Assembly (NCBI RefSeq): GCF_028583425.1
Contig: NC_072807.1
Span: forward strand, 34,353,001 to 34,417,000
Direction: 5' to 3'
Length of the DNA stretch: 64,000 bases
Source of the DNA: Eublepharis macularius
Lineage: Eukaryota > Chordata > Lepidosauria > Squamata > Eublepharidae
Position 1 is the first letter of the stretch, and each line of letters begins with the position of its first letter. The position numbers and the translations under genes were made by a program. A model generated the notes under the pieces. The model made no database searches. It saw nothing but the letters and a program-made list of their open reading frames with translations, and had not been told where the DNA came from. Shown piece by piece: positions 40,101 through 50,086 of the stretch.

Positions 40101-42979
40101 AGAATGTATTAATGTAAAAAATAGTTTCACAGCGAGTGATCTTTACATTAGAATTACTGTGTTCGATACAATAATTAGCAGGGATGCTCTTCTTGATTTA
40201 TATTCTTATTCGGCCCTGTCCCAAGGGCTCAGGGCATCTTATAATCTGACAACGGAACAGAATTCCAAGAGGCAGGAAATGCTTCCTCACATATTGCAAA
40301 GAAAAGGAAACAATGCAGAAATTCCTCCGGAAATAATCCAGTACTAGCCTTCTTTCCAAATAGACTGCTGCCCACCCTAATCCAATAAACCAACATCTCC
40401 ATTTTTGCATTCTTTTGCATTTCTAGACATCACTTGAAAAAGTGTGTGTGTATTTAGGCCAAGGGCCTATACTCCCACAGCAATAACTATCCAAAGTACC
40501 GAACTTCTTACATAACAAGGAATGAGAGTTTTATGATGAAATAATAGCCTTAATGCCAAATTGGATACTTATTGCTCTGGTTGTATCAGGGGATGAGATA
40601 CATGACACTCTGGCCGTTTCCACGCGTCCTGGCATAGCGCTAAACTTACAGAACGAGAGCGTCTTCCTGGTGTGATAGATACAATTCCGTTCTACAATTC
40701 CGTTCTCGTGGCGTGATGACATCAGAAATCGCACAGGAAGATGCTCTCATTCCTTAAGTTTTGCGCTGTGCTGGGATGTGTGGAAATGACCCATGTAATA
40801 AATAATGCAAAGGTAACACACAGAGGATAACTTCTGCAGAACACAACTGGATTCCCTTCCCTTCTTACTTTTTTACAACACAGTAAGATACTTTTACCAA
40901 ATTCCTGAATGCAGTTGCTTCTCCTGCTCCCATGCAACTGAAAATCCCATATGAGGATTTTAGCTCCTGCTCTTTGGAACGAATCTTCCCTTGTACGACA
41001 GACATGCCGGACCGAAAGCTGCTTCAACTTGGCTACGTTTGACTCTTACGGAAACTTTTTACAAAGTGTGTTCGAAAGCAAATTAATTTTAAATAATGGT
41101 ACGTGTTGTCTTTTTAAAGGGCTGCACAGTAACTGAGAAACCTTTAACCTCTTTTTAAAGAAGAAAGTCTCAAACCAGCCTGAAGATGAGAGTGGAATGT
41201 GCAACACATCAGCAGCGATATCTAAGGACTTTTTTAAAAAGTTGGATAATAATAGTGGGTATGTACATATCCTTTACTGTGCTTGCAAAAGGGAAGAAAC
41301 CCATTAAAAACTGCTCTAGATATTGGTGTGTACATGTTACCAATCACTAGTTACAACAAAGGCAATAGCAACAGGCATTCACAGCCTTTAGGCGACCCTG
41401 CCACTTGAACTGCTAAGAGTTAGCTTTTCCCAGGTACAGAAAAAAGCAAAACAGGTTTGACTAGAGACCATAAGACAGCGGGAAAATGAACATAAGCTAC
41501 CCCCATGTGCGAACATAGCTTGTTATTCAGAGGTCTATGAGAAATTCTTACTAGTATGCAGCTTTATAACTCCATACTTTTGCTAGCCCACATATAAGAC
41601 ACAAATCAAGTTGAACCGTAAGTTACCCTGGTACCCTTTTGGACATACTGTGCTTACTCTCACGGGAGCAACTGTTCAAATTCAGCATCAGTTTTTCTTG
41701 CGGGGGTTTGTAGGGAGACAATGAAGGTACAAAAGAACATGAATGGAAATATGGTATAACAGAAGAGTCCTGGTCTGGAGCTTCATACAGGTCTGAAACT
41801 GTTCAGAACAGCTCTCTTGTTACACTCCATTTCCCTTGGAATGTGTGACACACCGGGGCCGTTTTAAATAGTTGGATCATAACAGGGGATCGATGACTGC
41901 GCTTACAGATGAGTATTTTTTATTTTACTTCTTGCATACCCTGCCTTTCTCCTCACCGGGGACCCCTTTGTTTTATCCTCACAACAAACCTGTGAGGTAG
42001 GTTAGGCTAAGAGAGTATGACTGGCCCCAAAGTCACCCAGTGAGCTTCCATGGCAGGCCAGGGGTTTGAACCTGGGTCTCCCCTATACTAATCCTGCACT
42101 CTAACCACAAGTAATCCTAGATTCTGTGCAAAGTTTAGGCCCGCAAATGAACGGTGTATGTGCATGTTCATTCAAGGACCTGTTTATAAATCTGATACTT
42201 GAAGGAGACTTACCATGGGGGGATCTCACTGGCTAGGGCGTTGTCCAATATGATGACACCATATCTAGTTTGTGCTGGAAGCAACGTCATAGCATTGGCA
42301 TGATGCCGATCCTGCCCTCCCCCATTTCCCCCTGCATTTTAACTTTGCCCCTGCCAGCTAAATTACAATGGGCAGAGCCAGCAGCGGGGTGGGAGGTGTC
42401 GCACCAAAGTGGGAGATCTGGCTTCCTTATGTTACATCTCAAATTATGGATGCCTTCCTTGTGTTGCCTTATTTCCCCAATCACTGCCAAACCTCACCCT
42501 TGACCTCAACACACATGATCAGCTTTTGTAGGAAGTTAATTAGAGTTGGCTCCTTCTGCCATCCTCGCCCAGTTCTTTACCACCACAACAGCTATAGCGC
42601 CACCCTAAGAAGAGTTATACCCTTCTATGCCCTCTGTTTAAGACGGCACTGCCAGTCTCTGGAACTGGTGCAATGTAGCAGCTGAGAAAATGAGATAGGA
42701 AACAAGAAGTCCCCATTTTGAATCTTGCCTCTGCTTACGTCATTTTCTTTCACCCTCAGCCGCTCATCTGCAATGTGAGGATAACAGTACACTGTTGTTA
42801 AAAGGGCCACAGCAAGATAATGCAAGCGAAGTTGCTGTAGAAATGTGAAGATGTTTAGTTTACTGGGATTAACCAGCTGCCAAATCAATGAAGTCACTGA
42901 GAATTCAAATCTACATGACTCCAAACAGTTGTAAGTAAAAGACTGGAATAAACAAAACCCCGGAATTACCTGTTCGCAT
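22069..42979 (-). CDS. NRG4: NRG4, pro-neuregulin-4 (five coding exons)
   Basis: NRG4 is an EGF-like ligand of ErbB4, made as a single-pass membrane precursor. Coding exons (minus strand) are 42979-42970, 36029-35936, 26410-26261, 24229-24150 and 22148-22069. They sum to 414 nt and join in phase to 137 residues (human: 115). Residues 9-45 form the EGF domain, with six cysteines at 9, 17, 23, 34, 36 and 45 spaced exactly as in human, plus N-G-G and N-Y-T-G-A-R-C. Residues about 62-83 are one hydrophobic membrane segment. The tail starts R-K-G-H-I-P-R-A-S-S-L, matching human R-K-G-H-F-Q-R-A-S-S-V. There is no N-terminal signal peptide, as in other NRG4 proteins. The last 26 residues are unlike human. 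Confidence 0.92.
22220..22780 (+). mobile_element. tRNA-type SINE interrupted by a MITE
   Basis: The left part (22220-22283) has GTAGTGGTTAAAAGCAGCAGG and GGTTTGATTCCCC. The right part (22607-22780) resumes TCCTCCACCTGAAGCCAGCTGG and runs to 'gggcagtatatta' and ATT repeats. Removing 22284-22606 restores one continuous SINE like the one at 2931-3190, so the MITE is younger than the SINE. Confidence 0.85.
22284..22598. mobile_element. hAT-type MITE with 8-bp target duplication
   Basis: Terminal inverted repeats begin TAGAGATGGGCACGAACC and end GGTTCATGCCCATCTCTA. The 8-bp direct repeat TTCCCCAC flanks it at 22276-22283 and 22599-22606. At 315 bp with no coding capacity it is a non-autonomous element. 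The 8-bp duplication and short inverted repeats fit hAT. Confidence 0.88.
24150..24229 (-). CDS. NRG4: NRG4 coding exon 4 (juxtamembrane tail)
   Basis: The acceptor on the minus strand is a long CTTT-rich tract then TTGGTAG; the donor is AACA|GTGAGT. Length is 80 nt. It reads R-K-G-H-I-P-R-A-S-S-L-E-R-G-D-N-L-I-E-A-S-G-N-H-G-C-N, which lines up with human R-K-G-H-F-Q-R-A-S-S-V-Q-Y-D-I-N-L-V-E-T-S-S. It keeps phase from the membrane exon (two bases in) to the terminal exon (one base out). Confidence 0.88.
24300..24500 (-). mobile_element. tRNA-type SINE, degraded
   Basis: On the plus strand it has 'cctgccttttctc', 'catcctcacaacaacc' and 'ctggcccaaggcca', in the order of an inverted SINE copy. 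The similarity is loose, so the copy is old. Confidence 0.5.
24791..25050. mobile_element. hAT-type palindromic MITE with 8-bp target duplication
   Basis: The ends are CAGGGCTTTTTTTC and its complement GAAAAAAAGCCCTG. The 8-bp direct repeat GTCGTATA flanks it at 24783-24790 and 25051-25058. The middle is one large G/C-rich hairpin centred near 24911 ('ggccctccgcgctgcc' and its complement). A second family member at 57018-57346 has its own 8-bp duplication. Confidence 0.9.
25680..25925 (-). mobile_element. Squamate SINE (Sauria-type) with RTE/Bov-B-like tail
   Basis: The plus strand reads TAGGTAAAGATAAATGGCCC, CACCGAGTCATTACTGACCC, GGGGTGGTTTGCCATTGCC, GTACTCATTTTACCGATCTC. In my memory this is the complement of a SINE very common in squamate genomes whose 3' tail resembles Bov-B LINEs. 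The tRNA-like head is missing at the right end. A perfect 27-bp tandem duplication lies inside it. Confidence 0.7.
25848..25901. repeat. Perfect 27-bp tandem duplication inside a SINE
   Basis: Two identical 27-bp units (25848-25874 and 25875-25901) that begin CTCGGAAGGATGG and end GAGTCAAC. Other SINE copies of this type have one unit, so this is a recent local slippage event. Confidence 0.9.
26261..26410 (-). CDS. NRG4: NRG4 coding exon 3 (end of EGF domain and membrane segment)
   Basis: On the minus strand the acceptor is TTTTTCACAG and the donor GTGCAG|GTAAAA. It encodes the completed Arg-35, then C-I-E-N-Y-T-G-A-R-C-E-E-T-L-L-P-S-I-K-N-H-T-R-G-E-L-F-A-A-F-L-A-S-V-V-V-L-S-V-L-V-A-G-A-I-F-L-L-C (residues 35-84). 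The first ten residues finish the EGF fold, E-E to R-G is the short stalk, and the remainder is the membrane helix. It aligns closely with human C-V-E-N-Y-T-G-A-R-C-E-E-V-F-L-P. Confidence 0.95.
27964..28192. mobile_element. hAT-like MITE ('GGGTTGCCAAC' family), complete with 8-bp duplication
   Basis: It starts TAGGGTTGCCAGCCTCC and ends GGAGCTGTCAACTCTA. The direct repeat GCTGGGTT flanks it at 27956-27963 and 28193-28200. This copy fixes the element borders and the 8-bp duplication for the commonest MITE family of this window. Confidence 0.88.
28215..28420. mobile_element. Fold-back MITE ('GAGCCAAGCTACAAGTGAC' family), copy 1
   Basis: It is almost wholly one inverted repeat. The left arm, from GAGAGTCAAGCTACAAGTGAC through 'tcaagttttgatggg', is complemented by the right arm ending 'cacttgtagtttggctctc'. 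The spacer is short. Copy 2 is at 59299-59504, and a shorter element with similar ends is at 37578-37695. A target duplication is not obvious. Confidence 0.8.
30580..30924. mobile_element. hAT-type MITE (345 bp) with 8-bp target duplication
   Basis: The inverted ends are TAGGGTTACCAGG and CCTGGCAACCCTA. The direct repeat CCCATAAA flanks it at 30572-30579 and 30925-30932. The inside is G/C- and CpG-rich and differs from the common GGGTTGCCAAC family although the tips are alike, so it may be a cousin mobilised by the same transposase. Confidence 0.88.
31361..31612 (-). mobile_element. tRNA-type SINE, near full length, minus orientation
   Basis: The layout matches the copy at 2931-3190. On the plus strand it starts 'acaacattcgatttatatacc', has 'cacccgtgaggtgggtagggctgagag' and 'ggtcacccagctggcttc', and ends at the tRNA-like head 'gagtcctgctgctcttaacc'. 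Confidence 0.7.
32257..32299. repeat. G-rich run with CGGGGG repeats
   Basis: Several runs of four or more G separated by single C bases. On the plus strand it has the form of a G-quadruplex motif. It is a low-complexity stretch inside an NRG4 intron. Confidence 0.8.
32827..33331. mobile_element. Penelope-like element terminal-repeat hairpin with 12-bp target duplication
   Basis: A 134-bp left arm (32827-32960) is the reverse complement of 32995-33128 with one mismatch. To its right lie two direct units of 172 bp (32969-33140 and 33141-33312) that differ at one base. The whole is flanked by the direct repeat TATAATGTTGTT (32815-32826 and 33332-33343). The ACGTTTCGCCAGCAGCTGTGG text and the TTTTCCGGGCTGTATTGCC text are, in my memory, parts of the terminal repeats of squamate Penelope-like elements. 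Those are known for one inverted and several direct terminal copies. No enzyme-coding part remains. Confidence 0.7.
33535..33742. mobile_element. Dispersed inverted-repeat element ('CCAGTAGCACCTTAAAGAC' family)
   Basis: The left arm AGAGCAAGACTGGAGTCCAGTAGCACC and the right arm GTTACTGGACTCAGACCTTGCTCTTCTAG pair across a centre near 33640. The text 'gctttcaaaaatcaaagctccct' lies between them. Related pieces are at 6930-7060, 33982-34062, 50087-50238, 51505-51865 and 61780-61866. I do not know its class. Confidence 0.6.
34453..34648 (-). mobile_element. 5S rRNA-derived SINE with RTE/Bov-B-like tail
   Basis: On the minus strand the head has TTGGATGGGAGACCACC, very close to the 3' half of 5S rRNA (TTGGATGGGAGACCGCC), preceded by a degraded 'cagatccaggtctgccctggttaa' block. 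The tail reads 'gccataagtcagctgcgacttgacggcac', as in squamate SINEs with an RTE-type tail. It is not a functional 5S gene. A tail of the same type lies at about 54370-54490. Confidence 0.75.
35936..36029 (-). CDS. NRG4: NRG4 coding exon 2 (EGF domain)
   Basis: On the minus strand the acceptor is TTTTTCATTTTAG and the donor TGCAG|GTAAAC. It encodes D-H-E-E-L-C-G-S-S-Y-G-S-F-C-M-N-G-G-I-C-Y-M-I-P-T-V-S-S-P-F-C-R, nearly the same as human D-H-E-E-P-C-G-P-S-H-K-S-F-C-L-N-G-G-L-C-Y-V-I-P-T-I-P-S-P-F-C-R. It carries four of the six EGF cysteines. This is the ErbB4-binding part and the surest anchor for the gene call. Confidence 0.97.
37578..37695. mobile_element. Fold-back MITE with GGGCCAAGCTACA ends
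   Basis: The left arm GGGCCAAGCTACACATGACG with 'aatgacacttgaa' is complemented by 'ttcaagtgtcatt' and CGTCATGTGTAGCTTGGCCC. The spacer is about 50 bp. The tips are like those of the larger fold-back elements at 28215 and 59299. Confidence 0.8.
37777..37859. mobile_element. Short palindromic MITE-like repeat, second copy
   Basis: CAGTGCAATCCTAAGAAGAG at the left and 'ctgtttaggattgcactg' at the right surround 'gaaatcaatgggcttagac'. It is the same family as 20370-20458. Confidence 0.7.
38000..38212 (+). mobile_element. tRNA-type SINE, near full length
   Basis: It has GGTTTGAATCCCTGC (B box), GCTGGGTGACCGTGGGCC, 'aggataaaatgaaggagaggagaa' and ends 'agccagggtataaatgc' with an A/T tail. It is the same group as 15423-15652. 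Confidence 0.65.
40611..40793. mobile_element. Inverted-repeat element ('GGCCGTTTCCACGCGTCC')
   Basis: The left end 'tggccgtttccacgcgtcctgg' and the right end 'ctgggatgtgtggaaatgaccc' are imperfect complements. Inner parts such as 'acgagagcgtcttcctg' and 'caggaagatgctctcatt' pair as well. It is probably an old MITE. A half copy may lie at 60775-60905, ending 'gtgtggaaacagccc'. Confidence 0.6.
41925..42112 (-). mobile_element. tRNA-type SINE, minus orientation
   Basis: The plus strand reads 'ccctgcctttctcctca', 'catcctcacaacaaacctgtgaggtaggttaggct' in part, 'aaagtcacccagtgagcttccatgg' in part, and 'gaacctgggtctcc'. This is the usual inverted order of the 15423-type SINE. Confidence 0.65.
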
Positions 42980-43035
42980 ATTATTCTGACAACAATTTGT
43001 TATTCTTGGCCACAGGCTATTCTTCGAAAATTGCC
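42970..43035 (-). CDS. NRG4: NRG4 exon with start codon
   Basis: On the minus strand the acceptor is TTTTTGTCTTCAG and the donor GAACAG|GTAATT. The coding part is ATG CGA ACA G (42979-42970), giving M-R-T and the first base of Asp-4; human NRG4 starts M-P-T-D-H. The upper 56 bases are 5' leader. Because the exon begins with an acceptor, at least one more non-coding exon must lie to the right. Confidence 0.88.
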
Positions 43036-43567
43036 CTGAAGACAAAAACACCTTATTTTAATCCAAATGATTTCTGATTAAACTGTTTGGGTTCTTTTCA
43101 ACTATGCGTCAAAACTAAAAATACTGCCTCTCTGCAGACAGCAAATATCTGGTACCTTCTATGTAAATGCAATTAAATTTAAAGCTAATGGCAAACATTC
43201 CTACACACTGTAAAATTTCATAGACCCTGCAGACCCAGTAGTATTCATAAAAAAACATTAATCTCATTTTTCCCCCTAGTACTTCCTCTGTTCCAACAAA
43301 ATTACTATATTCAGGGATACTGCCTGGGTGACAATATAGACATCCCAGAACTGCAAGGAAGATCTTTTAAGAAATTTGCTTAATGAAACTTTCTCTTAAC
43401 CTGTGCCTGCAGCATATTTAAGCTTCTCTTTTCACTGATTAAGTATAAGATGTACTAAATTGGAATTAGTTAAATTAAGGAACGGTTACAAAATAGCACA
43501 GAAGAAGCTTTTGTTACTTTTTTGTTGCTCCATCATGCTGATCCAGATAAAATCTGGTATAAGGATT

Positions 43568-43762
43568 GTATATTCAGGGATGGGAAATTCCTGGAAATTT
43601 GAGGGTGAAATATGGAAAGAATCTGGGGTAGGGAAGGAAGCTTAGCGGGGATGTGATGTCATAGAGTCTACCTGCCAATGCTACCATTTTCTCCCGGAGA
43701 ACTGATCTCTGTAGGCTATAGATGAGTTGAAATTCTGGCTCTGCTTGAAGGTTGCGCTAACC
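43568..43762 (+). mobile_element. hAT-like MITE ('GGGTTGCCAAC' family), degraded
   Basis: It has 'gggaaattcctggaaatttg', 'gatgtcatagagtctacctgcc' in part, 'ccattttctccc' and 'gaactgatctctgtag', in the order of this family. Both tips are worn. Confidence 0.6.
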
Positions 43763-44204
43763 AGGTCTGCCCTTAGTGCTAGCACTGATCAACCTGGGTA
43801 AAATTTCTGTATAAGTTGCTGGTAATGTTTAAAAAACCCCAAAAAAACATTCTATCTCCAAGACGTACTTAAGCATCACTCTGAACTTGGTGAAGTCTTC
43901 CTATGAACTTTCCTTGCAAATATTTTATACAAATCACAATTTGCCCTCAATGGCTTCTTTATTTACAGTTTAATTGGCCTGTTCTTAAAGTCTATTTCCT
44001 GAGAGGTAGAATGAAAATGGACAGTTGGAAGGGCCTCCACATTGAAGTGAAGCAGGAAAAAAATGGGGACGTGAGGAAGAAGTTATGGGGATGGTTCCTC
44101 ATGCATTAGATGTTTGGTTTGCTAAGGAATAAAATTATATATTAGCGCTTAAACACTTTTATGCACACCAGTCTCTAGCAATGTTGTATGTGTATGGGCA
44201 AATT

Positions 44205-44208
<4 letters not shown>

Positions 44209-44259
<51 letters not shown>
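44209..44259. repeat. (TG)n microsatellite
   Basis: About 25 uninterrupted TG units, likely to vary in length between individuals. Confidence 0.97.
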
Positions 44260-44262
<3 letters not shown>

Positions 44263-47200
44263 GTCATCAGTTTCATCCAGCTCATTGGAGGGGGGCAGGA
44301 GGGCAACGTTACAGGAACTATTCATATATTATCTCAAGAACTCCTGAGAATCATTAGTGAACAGCTCCCTTTTCCAATTAAAGCAACTTGATCCTTACAA
44401 ACGCAACTTCTGATGGTATGAATACCAGTTCCCAGCTACTTTTAGTGCATATACTGCAGCAGGTCAGCCACAGGTTAAATCAGTTTCAACTTAACAATGA
44501 CCTTTGGTAAACCCTTGATACAGCCTAGCCTTAAAAGACCTTTGCAGATGCTCTTGCAGTCATAATTGGCACCAAGGCCTTGTATGTACCACGCAATGCT
44601 CTCCTTATCAGCTACTAAGGGTAACATATGAATAATTAGGAAGCTGCAGTCTCTGTAACCAGGCTGCGTTTACGTGGTATAGGACCTGCAACAGAAGGCC
44701 CCTTGGCCAGGAGAAAGGCTCCACCATGTTAGTTGAAGAGCTGTAGGCTGCGGTCTGCTACACTCCCATTAAAATATAATGTGTACAGGAAACAAAACCA
44801 CAGCAAGTAGCTGGGGGTGGGGGTTGACGGTGGGAGAGAAGTTCCTCAAGAGTTATCTTTTTTGCTGCTACAAATTCACCATATATACAGCATGGATGAC
44901 TACCAGAGTCCCCTATGGAGATCATATTCTGGAAATCTGTGTGTGCCAATTGGTAAGGGGGAAAAAACCCTAATTTACTAGGGCTTGTGGGATGCACAAG
45001 AATTATTCCCAGAACATGCCAAACTGTTGGCATTATTTTTACCAGCTTAAACAAGAGAAAACGAATTTAGTTTTCCTTTTATAGATAAGCTTTCAAACTT
45101 GTAATCAGTTTTGCTTCCCAGTTGTTACATTGCAGGATCAAGAAGTAAACAGACAAACAAACAAAAATCTTTTGTGAAGGCCGATACCCACTCAGCGATT
45201 GCTACATGGAGTTCTTCGCTGAAATGTCTGGTCCCGTCCTCAGCCATAAAAACCATTTTGTATTACATGATTAAACTACACGTTTCCGAAGTTATTTCCT
45301 TTTGTTATTTTAAAATTTTAATTTCATACTTGTGAAGTAATTCCACCAAGAGCATTTAGGGCAAAATCATGGTGTTATATCCTTTTTATTGCAGACAGTT
45401 GACACCTTATCTCTAGCCTGGTATTAAATCTACCAGACATAAACCCTTCGTACCTGAAGGAAGTGTCCATTGTTATATTCCCCTGGAATAGCTCGTATTT
45501 GGCCCAACTGAAATACTTATACAGAAAACACAGACCTCTCTCAGGTGCTCTCAGGGGGAAATGCCTGGATCTACTTTCAAATAGCATCCTGCTTCAAAAA
45601 GTGTGAAAAGATTCATACTTACTGTAGAAATATAATCACTCAATGATTTGGCTGCAGGGAGGCTTTGCTTCGTTACTGTGTCCCGATTCTGCAACAGAAA
45701 TGTGAAATGACAACTCCCTGTGTTACATGAGATCTTCTCTATAGCTCCCTTTCCACACCTCAATACACTGTGAACTTTCAACATACATCAGGAAATAAAG
45801 CTGGAAAAAAAGTAAGCGGCATCCATGAAAAAAAGCAAACTGAAAGCAGCTTACCTGAGTGCTAAAATCCCAAACTACTTGCACAAAATTTAAAAAATCA
45901 ACAACACCATGCACTTAAGATAGGGCTATGTATTCAGCAGCAAAAGTCTGGTATTATATACCTGAGCTGAAGATTTATATGACTGCATAGAGCAACATGG
46001 GTGAGGTTCAGACACACAGAGGCCAAATATGGGCCAGGAGAACCGCCCATTTTCTTCTCACAGAATGCCACACTTGTCACTCTAACAGTGCTTTGATCAT
46101 AAAACGAAAATGCACTTTGGTGACATTTTACTGAACTCTAGAGCCAGCTCCCAAATAGCAACATAAACAGGAAAAAAATCCAGCTCTCCGGTTACAAATA
46201 AAAATGTAATACATGCAGAATTTTTGTTGTTGTCAGCTCTTAATAAAGTACGTCTTTTCTCTTCTTAACAAAAGAGTTCCAAGAAATACCCTGAAGTTCT
46301 CTTGCCAGTTCATATAGAGAATGGCATGACCTATATTTCAAATCAGCTCCTTCGCCAACCTTGATTAGATCTATCTGTGCACATACACCTGTATTTCAAA
46401 TCCATTCCCATAAGTGATTTGATTAGATCTATGCGATTGCCCTTAGGACAACCTGTTACCTAAGTATTATTTGTATGGCCATGTGTCTGACCCAGCCAGC
46501 TGACACATTTTTCAGAGAAAGTAGATGTGTTTTAAATATATATATATATATGTATATGTATTTTGGAACAGGGAAATAAAATTCCCTTATTTACATATAT
46601 TTACTTAAGACACAATCCAGAATCAAACCTTCATGGGATATGAATTGCAGCACACTAATTTTGTATATTATCATAAAAATATGACTGTACATTTTTCAGG
46701 ACTCCAGAATTTGGAATGCAGAGTCCATGGATTGTTGATGCTTTGGAAAGGGAAGCTCAGAAACTTGTAATAAGGAGAAGTTGATGTCAAGGTTTATGGT
46801 CCAAAGGGTGCTAATCTGTACTGAATGCAGATGTTGATTTTTGGATAGCTTTCCCAGATGTGCTCCTGTTTCTAAGTACTGATAATAAATTGCACCTATA
46901 GTGTCAAAGTTTGTTCTGAAACCTGTTGATTAGAAACTTTTTTTAAAGTTAGAAGTTTGGATTCTTTAGGACAGCATAGATTTCCCCTTACTGAGTTCCT
47001 GTTGCCTGCAGTAGCTGGTAGGAGGGGATTTTTTTTAAAAAAAACTGCTGTTGAGCGATGGTGTTACATCACTTCCAGGGGGAACCTGTAAGTGATGTCA
47101 TGTTGCTCTAGGAACTGCTCTATGGTTTTTACCCTATGGATTTACATATTTTGGATAAAATAGACAAAATATTTACCTAATTAGAATGGTTCACATTTCT

Positions 47201-47934
47201 TTAAAAAAGCATCCTTATAATTTTACATTAATGATAATTATCTAGAAATTATGAATCCTATGTCTGTAGATAACAATTTTGTACAATTCCTATATAAATA
47301 CACATATTAAATCTTATTGAAACTTGAATGTGGGATCATAGGAGAAAACAGTTTCCAGAAATAGTATAGGGCCAAATAAGAGCTCCAGTGTTTTATAAAC
47401 ATCCACCTCGAAATAGACAATAATAAAACTGTAACATGTGTCAATTTTTCCCCCTTTGTGTTCTGGCTTGAGACTTCATATTGAGGATGCTTCCATTGTC
47501 AGCAATGCAAAAGGGAAGGCAGGAAGCAGTGGGCAACCTGCTTTGATCTGCATGTATCTTTTATTTCTGTGAGACTCTCCAGACGGGACCCAGAGCTGAC
47601 AAACCTGGATCTCAAGTGTTCCTACTTATCATCGGCACTCCTGAGATTAGCCTAATTGATGTCTGTCTCTCTGTTCTTCCTTAGCCTACACATCTTCCCA
47701 CAGGTATATTTAGTGTGTGTTGTATATAAGCTGCCTGAAGCATTTTTTTAAAAGTATGAATGCAGCCAATTAATATTTTAAATAAATAAAGATTTAAAGC
47801 ATGGCCTGTTCTTGGCTGCCCAGTAATAAGGAATGTTCTTCCCAAGAATGCTGGTCAAATGGAAATTCTTTCCTTACAGCAGCTTTGAATGATTTAGTAC
47901 ATTTTAATTTCACAGTTCCTCCAAGGAGCTACCA

Positions 47935-48112
47935 TCGTTTCCCACCTCTTCCATTTTATCTTCACAATGACCCTGTGAGGTAGATTAGGCAGAGTAAGAG
48001 AGTGAGTGAAAGATCCAAGGTCACTCAGCAAGCTTCAGAGCAGAATGGAGTTTTGAACCTGGTCTCCCTGTGCCTTGTCCAGTGCTCTAACCAATACACC
48101 ACACTGGCTCTC
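47935..48112 (-). mobile_element. tRNA-type SINE, minus orientation
   Basis: It shows 'atcttcacaatgaccctgtgagg' in part, 'aggtcactcagcaagcttc', 'ttttgaacctggtctccc' and a tRNA-like end 'agtgctctaaccaatacacc'. It is an inverted copy of the 15423-type SINE. Confidence 0.65.
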
Positions 48113-49261
48113 TTATCATAAAATGATGTGCTTATTGGTATGGGTTTTCTGGCCATTAACTGTTGCATATCTTACCTTTTGTGTGGTTGTTGTGTGTCTG
48201 ATTTTGATCCTTTTACTATCTTTTGTATTTTTTATTTTTTTTACTGTCTTGCAATTGTGCATCTACACAAAGAAAGATGGGGTATAAATAGTAATAGCTA
48301 ACAATTAATTATGCATTGTGAAAAACTTAAGTCTCTGTTCCAGATAAATGAGCATGCAACTAATAACCATAAAATTGTCTATCCTATATGCATCCCAAGC
48401 TTTATAAGCTGTTTTTTAATTATTACTGTTATCTCGGTGATAGTTACAGACATTATCATAAGATTTATTTTTAATTTCTCTCTCTCTCTTCCCCTCTGTG
48501 TGTGTGTCTCTCTCACATAATTCTGAATCAAGTTCGCTCATGCAATTCCCAGAATTCTAGATTCAATCGGCTGTTTGTGATGAAAAAGTGATCTCTCTTA
48601 CCTGTCCTTCAAGCAACTAGCATTTTGGACGTGTAGCCATGGCAACTGCTCATACTAACCAAATCTCAGCTTTTGCATTACCAAATAGGCATATTGAGCT
48701 GATGTGAAAAAACATGCACGCGTCACACTCTCAAGCAGCAACTGGTTGTCTCAGTGAAACATTTTATTACATGATGTAGGGGAATAATCTTTCTATCTAG
48801 AAATGGCATGATGACTCACTTTGTTTGCAAAATGGTATCACTTTACTTGGAACTTTGTCATAAAAAAGGCTGTGACACATCCATTGACATGGTTAAGGGA
48901 GCAGCCCAGAGTTTTCAGAATGATAATACTCAATTGGCAGCCTTCTGCTCCACCCTGACCCCCATGTATTCACATCCATTCAGAAAGGCCCCTTAAAGTC
49001 ATCGTATTAAAATGTAAGATTTGGCACAACTCGGTTTTCTGATAGGGCCCTCTTTTACTGCCAGTAGTAGGCTGCATGAGCTTTTCAATGAGGTACAGGG
49101 AAGATGGAAGGAGTGTACCGGCTGCCACCATCCCCTGCAAAAAAAACCCAAAAAACCCTCTTGGAAAGCCATTTCTGAGATGCTGAACTTCCAGGGAACA
49201 AAAAACTCTGCTGTTTGCACAAGCATAAGGTGCTCTAGACTTTATTAGTTGCCACAACTGT

Positions 49262-49465
49262 GCATAAACTTTATTTGCTTCATTTATATTCCACCTCTCT
49301 CCCCATTCTCCTCTCCTCCATTTTGTCCTCTTAGCAACCCTGTGAGGTAGGTTAGGTTGAGAGTGGGTAACTGGCCCAGAGCTGCCCAGTAAGCTTTCAT
49401 GACCGAGGATTCAAGCCTGGGCATCCTAGATCCTAGTCTGACAGTCTAACCACTGCATCAATGCA
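49262..49465 (-). mobile_element. tRNA-type SINE, minus orientation
   Basis: It shows 'attccacctctctccccatt', 'cctgtgaggtaggttaggtt', 'gcccagtaagctttcatg' and 'agtctaaccactgcatcaatg'. Its head borders the (TTTC)n tract directly. Confidence 0.65.
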
Positions 49466-49495
49466 GCCATGCAGACGACCATTATTGCCTGTTTG

Positions 49496-49497
49496 TT

Positions 49498-49596
<99 letters not shown>

Positions 49597-49598
49597 AT

Positions 49599-49645
<47 letters not shown>

Positions 49646-49648
49646 TTT
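49496..49648. repeat. (TTTC)n then (ATTT)n compound microsatellite
   Basis: About 25 TTTC units followed by about 13 ATTT units. On its right stands a repeat fragment (about 49651-49720, 'cccgccctccccacaagtgggctcaggg'), so the ATTT part probably grew from the A-rich tail of that inverted repeat. Confidence 0.97.
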
Positions 49649-50086
49649 GGTTCGACTTTTAGCCCGCCCTCCCCACAAGTGGGCTCAGGGCAGGTCACAC
49701 AACAAGTATAAAACAATAAATATAAATACAATTACGACAGTAAAACCAATAAAAACCACATCAGGTAGAGAGACATGGAGAAAGGGAGGAGCCCGAACTG
49801 CAACTGCATCAATTCGACAGAGCAAACATTATTATTTAGTCTACCTTTCTCCCTGGGACACAAGGCTGATTATACAAGTATAAAAACTTTCAGTCGATCA
49901 GTGAATGGAATACAATACATGATAACATCAAACAATCAGTGACCGGATTACAAGACATGATAACAGTTTAATCTAACAGCAAAGATTCTAAGTACAACAA
50001 AATAATGCAGTTGGGATGAGAAGACTGTTAGAACAGGGGCAGGGATGGGACGCAGAAAAACACGTGCAAACGTGTCCGTTTAAGGT

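Larger units (their letters stand above)
36030..42969 (-). other. NRG4: NRG4 intron between start exon and EGF exon
   Basis: A 6.9-kb intron. Recognised contents are short fold-back repeats at 37578-37695 and 37777-37859, SINEs at 38000-38212 and 41925-42112, a SINE 3' fragment near 39735-39825, and an inverted-repeat element at 40611-40793. No exon was recognised. Open frames near 38.7-39.0 kb and 42.3 kb match nothing I know. Confidence 0.75.

Noticed and set aside
49461-49883. Long plus-strand frames rich in F-L-S repeats
   Set aside because: They are translations of the (TTTC)n and (ATTT)n microsatellite.
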